Below are positions 1 through 5,168 of a stretch of DNA of 6,581 nucleotides, one piece after another. The notes under the pieces were generated by a model. That model made no database searches. It was not told the DNA's origin and saw only the letters and a program-made list of their open reading frames with translations. Origin of the DNA: JAUZPB01 sp050262615 (GTDB lineage Bacteria > Bacteroidota > Ignavibacteria > Ignavibacteriales > SURF-24); contig JBLNEL010000534.1 of assembly GCA_050262615.1 (NCBI GenBank), positions 1 through 6,581 of the forward strand, written 5' to 3'. A program made the translations under genes and the position numbers. The stretch's first letter is position 1. Every line of letters begins with the position of its first letter.

Positions 1-608
1 AAAAATACCTCTTCACAGACAGCAGGGACAATTGCAACTACAATTATTATTAAAAGCGACTCAAAAACTGAATGTGAGGCCAGTATGGTCGAATATGATT
101 CTTCTACCATTTTATCTATCTGGTCAATGTAAAATTTTAGTTTATTGACCAGAGGAAAAGCATTGGCCAGCTTAATTACAATTACATTCTGAATGTATAG
201 ATAACTTTGAAGCAGCGGCGTAAGACATAAAAGCCCTGCTACAAACAACAGCAGCCCGGGATATTTAGGCAGTCTGAAACGCAGCACAGTAGTAACATCA
301 GTATATACCAGTCTGGATAAAATTAGTGCCGGCAGAAGAATAAAAAGCATTTGCCCTGCTACCGTTAGAAGCCTTACTGCAGTAACATCGGCATTTTTCA
401 GATCAAACCCCAAAACAGCAACCGTCAGAAGGCTTCCGCCGATCTGATAAAGAATAAAAACTCCCAGAAGTCCAACAAATGCAGCTGTTATCGGGGAGAT
501 TTTTGGGACAATCCCATTGTTTTTCTCCGGCTCTGTTACAGGAAAGTTATCCTCAGGCTCCTGAGAACTGCCGGAAAAATTATTTTCTTCAGAATTAAAA
601 TTTTCCAT
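1..608 (-). CDS. CPBP-family intramembrane glutamic protease (CAAX/Abi-type), C-terminus cut by window edge
   Basis: I translated this by hand from an ATG at 608-606; it stays open for 202 codons to the window edge. The protein has a polar, Glu/Asn-rich cytoplasmic-looking N-terminus (about residues 1-36), then hydrophobic segments near 37-66, 82-100, 115-134 and 182-197. The last visible residues read AIVPAVCEEVF, with Glu199-Glu200. This matches the start of motif 1 (EExxxR) of the CPBP family, which includes Rce1 CAAX proteases and bacteriocin-immunity Abi proteins. In this family the Glu pair and later Glu/His residues form the active site in the membrane. The Arg of motif 1 and the motifs after it lie outside the window, so catalytic completeness cannot be judged. 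The Shine-Dalgarno is weak. A terminator-like hairpin lies immediately upstream, separating it from the DUF3108 gene 74 bp away. The family call rests on one motif in the right topological place; the physiological substrate is unknown. Confidence 0.8.
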   Translation of the reverse strand, partial: MENFNSEENNFSGSSQEPEDNFPVTEPEKNNGIVPKISPITAAFVGLLGVFILYQIGGSLLTVAVLGFDLKNADVTAVRLLTVAGQMLFILLPALILSRLVYTDVTTVLRFRLPKYPGLLLFVAGLLCLTPLLQSYLYIQNVIVIKLANAFPLVNKLKFYIDQIDKMVEESYSTILASHSVFESLLIIIVVAIVPAVCEEVF

Positions 609-620
609 CTTAAAAGACAA

Positions 621-662
621 AATAAAAAAATAGGGAGATATTTCCTAAAAAAACATCCCCCT
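621..662 (-). terminator. Intrinsic terminator after the DUF3108 gene
   Basis: Read on the minus strand, GGGGGAT (661-655) pairs with ATCTCCC (639-633) with one G-U wobble, and an outer A-T pair adds one step. The pairing can continue inward through a GTTT/AAAT stretch to a very small loop. The 3' arm runs straight into a T-rich tract (632-621). It starts about 20 bp after the DUF3108 stop codon, the usual place for a Rho-independent terminator. Its T-tract ends only 12 bp before the ATG of the next gene, so it may act as an attenuator instead of a full stop. Confidence 0.7.
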
Positions 663-682
663 GTTTTAAGATTTCAGACGAT

Positions 683-1525
683 TTATCTCTTTGAGCTAAG
701 ACTGCCTGCAAGTCCTTCGTAAGCTGTAAGTTCGGCATCTATTGAACCAACAACAACCTTTGTCTTAACCTTTACAGGTATTCTAAGCTGGTCGTCTGTC
801 AGCCAAACTAATATGTTGCCTTCACTCTTAAAAAGTCCGCCCTCCTGCACTAAAGGTTCAACAATTATGCAGTTAAATGTACCTGCCGATACACTAACCT
901 TTTCCCGTCCATGATAAACTACATCGAGCGGATAAACCTTATCATCATAAAAATTTTCCAGATGAACCCTGTTCCCAGGCTTCATTTTTGAAAAATCGAA
1001 CGTCCTGGCAAGATAAAATGCCGAAACGATATCGTTTACATATTTTGGTATATTATATTCACCGCCGCTGGTTCTTGCCTTCCCTTTCCTGTGGTCAAAG
1101 AAAGCTGAAAAATCCCTTGAGTAACCGCCTTCTCTTATATGCTGCTCAAAACGCCACGGGAATAATCCCTCCATATCAAGGTATGTTTCATACCGGTCAC
1201 GAACCTTGTAAAACCAGTCGAAACTTGGGACCGACATTACCTGAAACGTTACCTGATAAACATCCCTTCCTGATATTTTCTTTGTTCTCGGCACCTCCAT
1301 TGTTGCAACCCCGGCTTTGACAAAACCGTATTTTACATCAAAGGTCAACTTTTCTCCGACCTTAAAGGCAGGATTAGGTATTCTGCGGAACTCTGCATCA
1401 GCATTGGCATTTGCTGAAAAAGAGCTTTTATTACTGCCTCTGTTTGGATTCTGTGAATTCAGATCGGAGGCGAATACTGTTATAAAAATAAAAAAACTAA
1501 GGAATACACTTGCCAATTTAACCAT
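683..1525 (-). CDS. DUF3108 domain-containing periplasmic protein
   Basis: This is a complete 280-residue protein. It has a Lys3 plus hydrophobic signal peptide (about residues 4-20, likely cleaved near 20-25), then a low-complexity Ser/Asn/Ala linker to about residue 47. The mature domain opens with FKVGEKLTFDVKYGFVKAG (54-72), a typical DUF3108 start. It continues with the RYETYLDMEGLFPWRFEQ block (111-128), FDHRKGKA (143-150), NDIVSAFYLAR (164-174) and a C-terminal WLTDDQLRIPVKVK block (241-254), all recognisable DUF3108 landmarks. The family is predicted to be a beta-rich periplasmic protein and has no assigned biochemical activity. No catalytic residues are evident. The start ATG overlaps the end of the glycosyltransferase gene by 8 bp and has a GGAG ribosome site 6 nt upstream, so translation is probably coupled to that gene. 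This placement points to a role in envelope or surface glycolipid biology, but that is inference. Confidence 0.88.
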   Translation of the reverse strand: MVKLASVFLSFFIFITVFASDLNSQNPNRGSNKSSFSANANADAEFRRIPNPAFKVGEKLTFDVKYGFVKAGVATMEVPRTKKISGRDVYQVTFQVMSVPSFDWFYKVRDRYETYLDMEGLFPWRFEQHIREGGYSRDFSAFFDHRKGKARTSGGEYNIPKYVNDIVSAFYLARTFDFSKMKPGNRVHLENFYDDKVYPLDVVYHGREKVSVSAGTFNCIIVEPLVQEGGLFKSEGNILVWLTDDQLRIPVKVKTKVVVGSIDAELTAYEGLAGSLSSKR

Positions 1526-2570
1526 TTATTTCTCCGTTATGCTGACTTTCCATAATAACTTTAATATTATCAAAAACTTCTTTCATATCAATGCTTTCCA
1601 TACAATTCAACCTCCGGCATTGTTCCCGCGTACAGTCACTGCATTCTATCTTAGGCATAAAAATCATCTTTTTTTCAGTATAAGGACCCCATCGCTCAGG
1701 CAGGCAGGCAGTTATTTTTGGATAAAAACCTACCACATGCTTGTCTAATGCTGCTGCAAGATGTATAGGTCCTGTGGAATTTGCTATCAGAAGATCTGAC
1801 CTGCTGATCAGTCCTATGAGCTCTTCCAGACTTAACATACCGGCAAAATTCTTAACAGAATTATTGATAATTAGTTCATTACAGGCCTTTTTTTCGTGCT
1901 CTGAACCTGTAATTATGATCTGAACATCCAATTTTTGTGCCATCATTGCAGCAAGACTCTTAAAGCTGCTGATGGGTAGATCAACTGCACTTCCCCCGCT
2001 CCCCGGATGAATTATGACAAGCGGCTTTACCGGATCAATGCCGTTTTCTGACAGCAGGTGTCCTATTTTCTGCTCAGTGCCTCTAAAGGGTCTGAGACCA
2101 AACTTTACAGTTTTTGGATTTACAGACTGATCGATGCCGAAGAATTTTAATAGATTTACATTATATTCCAGCTCATGATGTTCTGCATATTTTCTATGCT
2201 CATAGACCTTATTATTAAATAAAAACGAATACCACCTGTAGCCGGTGCCAATACGCTTTTTTATGCCGGATAAAAGCATGATAAGTGCAATCTTAAAAAG
2301 CGGGAAAACGACAATGCAGGAGTCGAATCCCTGACTTTTAATCTGCCTGATATTTTCCCGGAGTAGGACTTTTCCTGCTTTTTCCTTTATTATTAGTACA
2401 TTATCAATATATTCGTTGTTTTCGACACATGCTCTTGTATATTCGCGCACAAGGAAACTTACTTTAGCCTGCGGGTATTTATTCTTAAAGATTGCAGCTA
2501 CGGGAAGTGAAAGGACGACATCGCCGATTCTGTCAGTTCTTACTATAAGTATATTTTTTGGTTCAGTCAT
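1518..2570 (-). CDS. Glycosyltransferase family 9 protein (ADP-heptose:LPS heptosyltransferase-like)
   Basis: This is a complete 350-residue GT-B fold enzyme, close to the usual length for family 9. The N-terminus ILIVRTDRIGDVVLSLP (7-23) is the hallmark of the family; Asp13 aligns with the catalytic Asp13 of WaaC. The second domain opens with HPGSGGSA (188-195), the usual nucleotide-sugar loop, and has ANSTGPIHLAAAL (263-275), the donor-binding motif. Near the C-terminus there is a cysteine cluster, Cys310, Cys313, Cys318 and Cys323, also seen in many family 9 members. The predicted role is transfer of heptose or a related sugar from a nucleotide donor onto lipid A core or another surface glycolipid on the cytoplasmic face. 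The exact sugar and acceptor cannot be read from sequence. Two details differ from classical WaaC/WaaF: NSTG stands where many have (V)DTG, and VDLP follows the HPGSGG loop where K/R-W-P is common. The start ATG overlaps the glycosylase stop (ATGA) with no clear ribosome site, so it is likely read by translational reinitiation. Confidence 0.88.
   Translation of the reverse strand: MTEPKNILIVRTDRIGDVVLSLPVAAIFKNKYPQAKVSFLVREYTRACVENNEYIDNVLIIKEKAGKVLLRENIRQIKSQGFDSCIVVFPLFKIALIMLLSGIKKRIGTGYRWYSFLFNNKVYEHRKYAEHHELEYNVNLLKFFGIDQSVNPKTVKFGLRPFRGTEQKIGHLLSENGIDPVKPLVIIHPGSGGSAVDLPISSFKSLAAMMAQKLDVQIIITGSEHEKKACNELIINNSVKNFAGMLSLEELIGLISRSDLLIANSTGPIHLAAALDKHVVGFYPKITACLPERWGPYTEKKMIFMPKIECSDCTREQCRRLNCMESIDMKEVFDNIKVIMESQHNGEING
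1532..1535 (-). promoter_or_regulatory. Ribosome binding site of the DUF3108 gene inside the GT9 coding end
   Basis: On the minus strand GGAG lies 6 nt before the ATG at 1525. It is the clearest Shine-Dalgarno in the window and supports this start over later in-frame Met codons. It lies inside the last codons of the upstream glycosyltransferase gene. Confidence 0.6.
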
Positions 2571-3184
2571 TTACGTGAGACAAAAGGATTATTTTTAATA
2601 TAAAACCGCCATGGTAAGTCAACGGATCTGGTAATGCCTATTCTGGTAGCAGTAACAATATTTACAGCCGGTACCTTATTCTGGTCGAGCAGGAAAATCT
2701 CTTCATCCAAAAGATCAGTTCCGTTATTTACCTTTGTGATCCCGAAAGCTTTACATAATTTCCCAGGACCGCTTGTTAAATTAAGCAATTCTTTATCGTT
2801 AATAAAGTCTTTTTGAAACCTGTTTACTGCCATATCTTTTATTCCCTCTATAGGCTCAATGCCTCTTAAAAGCACAGCCTTGCCTTCCCCTTCCTTTCCG
2901 GTTACAATATTGCAGCAGTAATACATTCCATATGTAAAATAGACATAAAGGTAACCTCCCTCTCTGAACATAACCTCGTTGCGCGGGGTTTTTCCGCGGT
3001 AAGTATGCGAGGCCTGGTCTGTCAGTCCATCATAGGCTTCGACTTCAACAATTCTGCCTTTGAATATTTTTCCGTTTCCGTCATTTTTAACCAGAATTTT
3101 TCCTAGAAGATCCTTAGCCACACCTAAAAGTTCGCGTGTGTAAAAATCCCTGCTTAGTTTTTCCCCTTCAAAATCCCGTTTCAT
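2567..3184 (-). CDS. mpg: DNA-3-methyladenine glycosylase (AAG/MPG family)
   Basis: This is a complete 205-residue protein of the alkyladenine DNA glycosylase family (EC 3.2.2.21). It starts base excision repair by cutting the N-glycosidic bond of alkylated purines. All key residues of human AAG have visible counterparts. In RIVEVEAYDGLTDQASH (44-60), Glu49 matches catalytic Glu125, Tyr51 matches Tyr127 and His60 matches His136. In YLYVYFTYGMYYCCN (78-92), Tyr82 matches the DNA-intercalating Tyr159 and Asn92 matches Asn169. Arg107 in VLLRGIEP matches Arg182. The later LTSGPGKLCKAFGI (136-149), TRIGI (180-184) and PWRFYIKNNPFVS (191-203) blocks are also standard. No residue is missing, so it should be active. 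The ATG at 3184 has only a weak GGA-type ribosome site. The gene is first in the leftward operon and overlaps the glycosyltransferase by 4 bp, an odd functional partnership. No confident promoter is visible upstream. Confidence 0.95.
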   Translation of the reverse strand: MKRDFEGEKLSRDFYTRELLGVAKDLLGKILVKNDGNGKIFKGRIVEVEAYDGLTDQASHTYRGKTPRNEVMFREGGYLYVYFTYGMYYCCNIVTGKEGEGKAVLLRGIEPIEGIKDMAVNRFQKDFINDKELLNLTSGPGKLCKAFGITKVNNGTDLLDEEIFLLDQNKVPAVNIVTATRIGITRSVDLPWRFYIKNNPFVSRK

Positions 3185-3488
3185 TTATATCCGCATTAAA
3201 TTAATTTTTCACTTAAATTTAACATGATTTTACTTGTTTTCCGCATAAAAATAGTACTCCGGACGCAAAAAAAGCACCACTTAGTCTAAAGAACAGGTGC
3301 ATGTCTTAGTAGATAAGTTCCAAAATGTTTATATTAGGTACCCCGGGAAATGATATTTTCTTTAATAAAATAAAACCCTAGCTTAATATTTTAAGAAAAT
3401 TCTGTGGATTTGTTCTGTAAAACTTTGTAACCGGGGCCGCAGAAAAATAAAGAGATAAAGATTCAGCTAATTATTTTCAGAGTTTATA
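3185..3488. other. Divergent intergenic region between mpg and the PAP2 gene
   Basis: This 304-bp AT-rich stretch has no credible open frame. It should hold the promoters for the leftward mpg operon and the rightward PAP2 gene, but I see no strong sigma-70 pair and no full TAnnTTTG Bacteroidota-type -7 element. The nearest for PAP2 is AAACTTTG around 3419-3426, without a well-placed TTG upstream. An alternative pair is TTGTAA (3425-3430), a 17-nt spacer and TAAAGA, which is weak. Other structure: CCGCAT occurs at 3191-3196 and again at 3241-3246; there is a hairpin with a T7 tract on the minus strand (3300-3267); an inverted repeat CTTAA-TATT-TTAAG lies at 3382-3395; and adjacent KpnI/SmaI-like palindromes (GGTACC, CCCGGG) lie near 3338-3347. 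Confidence 0.6.
3267..3300 (-). terminator. Terminator-like hairpin upstream of mpg, minus strand
   Basis: On the minus strand GCACC (3300-3296) and GGTGC (3278-3274) form a perfect 5-bp stem around a 17-nt loop, which can itself pair CTT with AAG. The 3' arm is followed at once by seven T (3273-3267). Polarity fits only the minus strand. The stem is short, so it is weaker than the other two terminators here. No minus-strand gene lies just upstream, so if real it would end a small RNA, a leader of mpg, or antisense transcription from the PAP2 gene. Confidence 0.35.
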
Positions 3489-4490
3489 ATGTTTGTAAAA
3501 AGTATAAAATTATCCATAGTTTTTGCTATAAGTCTCTTGTTTTCTTTTGTTCCGGATATAATTGCCCAAACAGATTCTTCATACAGCAAACCCGGCAGCA
3601 GCCTGCCTGCCGAAAGCTCAATTTCAGATTCAGATACTTTAGTAAACCTGGCAGATCTTTCAGTCAAAGCTGAAAAGAAAAAACCTGATGTACCGGCACA
3701 GTATCTTCCAAAATGGCACTCGATGATAACAAACATCCCAAATGATTTTGTCAGGTACTATGACGCAGAACTTACAAAGGAGAACCTCCCCTACTTTATG
3801 GGAGTAACAGTAGCAACTCTGGCTTTAATAGCTACAGATGATGCAACCTGGAAGGCTTCGGATAAATTCTATAAGCAAAGCTCATTTAATAAAAATATGA
3901 GCGATATTTTTACCGATTATGGTGACGGAAGGTCGCAGTTTGCCCTGGCAGGACTTTTTGCAGCATATGGTCTTATTGATAACAATACAAGAGCCTTAAG
4001 GACTGCAAGCCAGATTGTAGAAGCTGTTTTGGCCAGCGGAGCCGTGGTACAGGTATTAAAACATCTGACGGGAAGGGAAAGCCCTTTTATCTCGGCAATG
4101 CCCGGAGGGGCATGGAGATTTTTCCCGAGCCAGATCGAGTATCATAAACATGTTGCAAAATATGACGCCTTCCCTTCAGGACATGTAACTACTTCTCTTG
4201 CGGCTGTAATTGTTGTCTCTGAAAATTACCCCGAACATAAGTGGATTAAACCTGTTGGTTATACATTTACTGCTCTGCTTGGTATAGGAATGGCTAATAA
4301 AGGTATTCATTGGTACAGTGACTATCCATTGGCTATTGCACTTGGTTATGCATTCGGTAAGCTGATAGCTCACCCGGAAGAAGAAACAAATACTAATAAA
4401 GTTCAGGAAAACGGAAAGAAGGTCAGCTATAGAGTTAGTCCTTATATTAATAATGCAGGAACCGGACTTTCATTTTCGGTACATTTTTAG
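3489..4490 (+). CDS. PAP2-superfamily membrane phosphatase homologue with signal peptide and altered active-site motifs
   Basis: This is a complete 333-residue protein. Residues 1-27 form a signal peptide (Lys4/Lys7, hydrophobic 8-20, likely cleavage after IIAQ). A Ser/Asp-rich linker to about residue 70 follows, then hydrophobic segments near 101-117, 149-163, 174-190, 233-247, 255-268 and 279-293. The PAP2 core is recognisable. Motif 1 is K191HLTGRESP199. Motif 2 is PSGH (229-232), which holds a catalytic-type His. Motif 3 is GMANKGIHWYSD (267-278), with His274 and Asp278. PAP2 enzymes remove phosphate from lipid phosphates such as undecaprenyl pyrophosphate, phosphatidic acid or lipid A. 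Compared with the consensus KX6RP and SRX5HX3D, the phosphate-binding Arg of motif 1 is Ser198 and the SR pair of motif 3 is Gly-Met, although Arg196 is nearby. The region between motifs 1 and 2 (PGGAWRFFP, 205-213) is reminiscent of a Bacteroidota subgroup I recall. The C-terminus (about 311-333) looks like amphipathic beta strands and ends in Phe. The ribosome site is weak. Confidence 0.87.
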   Translation: MFVKSIKLSIVFAISLLFSFVPDIIAQTDSSYSKPGSSLPAESSISDSDTLVNLADLSVKAEKKKPDVPAQYLPKWHSMITNIPNDFVRYYDAELTKENLPYFMGVTVATLALIATDDATWKASDKFYKQSSFNKNMSDIFTDYGDGRSQFALAGLFAAYGLIDNNTRALRTASQIVEAVLASGAVVQVLKHLTGRESPFISAMPGGAWRFFPSQIEYHKHVAKYDAFPSGHVTTSLAAVIVVSENYPEHKWIKPVGYTFTALLGIGMANKGIHWYSDYPLAIALGYAFGKLIAHPEEETNTNKVQENGKKVSYRVSPYINNAGTGLSFSVHF

Positions 4491-4506
4491 TTCCTGAGGT
4501 TCATTT

Positions 4507-4522
4507 TTTTCAAGATTGAAAA
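4507..4522. repeat. Short AT-rich inverted repeat between the PAP2 and FliL-like genes
   Basis: TTTTCAA and TTGAAAA are exact inverted copies separated by GA, 17 bp after the PAP2 stop codon. It could be an operator or a weak bidirectional terminator. There is no GC-rich stem and no T-tract on the plus-strand 3' side, so I do not call it a terminator. The rest of the 101-bp gap (4491-4591) shows no convincing promoter. Confidence 0.35.
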
Positions 4523-4591
4523 TTAACGCTAGATGTCTTATTTTCCTGCTCGGTTAATAAAACAATATTTTTAATTAGAATAAAGATTTTA

Positions 4592-5011
4592 ATGAAAACG
4601 AAACTTTTACTGATACTGGCCTTATGTTCAGGTCTGTTATTTCTTTCTTCCTGCGGAAAAGATAAGGAAAAAGAAGGTGCAAAGAGCGAAGAAACCAAGG
4701 AAGATGAAACCCCTTTTTTCTATAGCGTCGGCGATATTGTAATTAATCCTGCAGGCACAAATGCACAAAAGGTAATGCTGGTATCAGTAGCATTGCAGCT
4801 GAAAGATGAAGAAGAAGTAAAAAGTCTTGGAGAAAGGGAAGCTCTTGTAAAAGATATTATTGTGACCTCTCTTTCCAGCAAGACAGTTGAGAACCTGACA
4901 CAAATGGGTTTTAAGGACTCACTAAAAGTTGAACTGAAATCAAAATTAAAATCAAAGCTGCGCAGCTTTACAATAAAGGATGTGTACTTTACAAAGTATA
5001 TAATCCAGTAG
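4592..5011 (+). CDS. FliL-like lipoprotein (flagellar basal body-associated FliL family)
   Basis: This is a complete 139-residue protein. Residues 1-21 are a lipoprotein signal: Lys2/Lys4, a hydrophobic core, and the lipobox FLSSC with Cys21 as the predicted lipidated residue. A highly charged Lys/Glu linker (22-40) follows. The remainder matches the FliL domain. It contains VGDIVINPAGTNAQKVMLVSVALQL (46-70, quoted here as VGDIVINPAGT then QKVMLVSVALQL), REALVKDIIVTSLSSKT (82-98), where FliL proteins have R-x-I-R-D-x-I-I-x-L-L-S-x-K-T, then the LTQMGFKDSLKVELKSKL stretch (102-119) and a terminal IKDVYFTKYIIQ (128-139), which corresponds to the V-x-x-V-x-F-T-x-F-V-V-Q end of FliL. Classical FliL has an N-terminal transmembrane helix and sits beside the flagellar stator; here a lipid anchor replaces it. 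No other flagellar gene is in the window, so a flagellar role is unproven; a stomatin-like scaffold for another membrane complex is possible. It is followed by a strong terminator. Confidence 0.8.
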   Translation: MKTKLLLILALCSGLLFLSSCGKDKEKEGAKSEETKEDETPFFYSVGDIVINPAGTNAQKVMLVSVALQLKDEEEVKSLGEREALVKDIIVTSLSSKTVENLTQMGFKDSLKVELKSKLKSKLRSFTIKDVYFTKYIIQ

Positions 5012-5026
5012 CACAATGTTTTAAGA

Positions 5027-5065
5027 GAGCGGAGGCCGGACTAACGGTGTTCCGCTCATTTTTTT
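5027..5065 (+). terminator. Intrinsic terminator after the FliL-like gene
   Basis: GAGCGGA (5027-5033) and TCCGCTC (5051-5057) form a perfect 7-bp GC-rich stem, and the inner sequence can add CCG/CGG pairing. The 3' arm is followed by A and seven T (5059-5065). It begins 15 bp after the FliL-like stop codon. Polarity fits the plus strand, so the PAS-protein gene downstream should have its own promoter between 5066 and 5168. The best I see there is a weak GATAAT near 5135 without a good -35 box. Confidence 0.85.
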
Positions 5066-5168
5066 CATCCCTTTATTCCCCTCCTGTTATTTTTATCCCA
5101 TTATTTTTACTTATTAATTTTCCTGAATTTCAGCCGATAATGAAGGACATTTAGAAAAGAATATATGA

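Noticed and set aside
609..632. TATTTTG before the CPBP gene as a Bacteroidota-type -7 promoter element
   Set aside because: It is one base short of TAnnTTTG, lies within a T-tract, and would place the transcription start at the ATG itself.
988..1748. Plus-strand open frames at 988-1320 and 1317-1748
   Set aside because: They lie opposite the DUF3108 and GT9 genes, have no recognisable motif and unnatural composition, and carry no ribosome site. They are antisense shadows of real genes.
3336..3440. ACCCCGG near 3340 and CCGGGG near 3433 as arms of a long hairpin
   Set aside because: Only six bases pair across about 90 nt, with no supporting pairs on either side. This is likely chance in an otherwise AT-rich region.
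4510..5016. Minus-strand open frames at 4510-4698 and 4720-5016
   Set aside because: Both lie opposite the FliL-like gene, whose lipobox and FliL motifs are clear. No signal or family match appears in the antisense frames.
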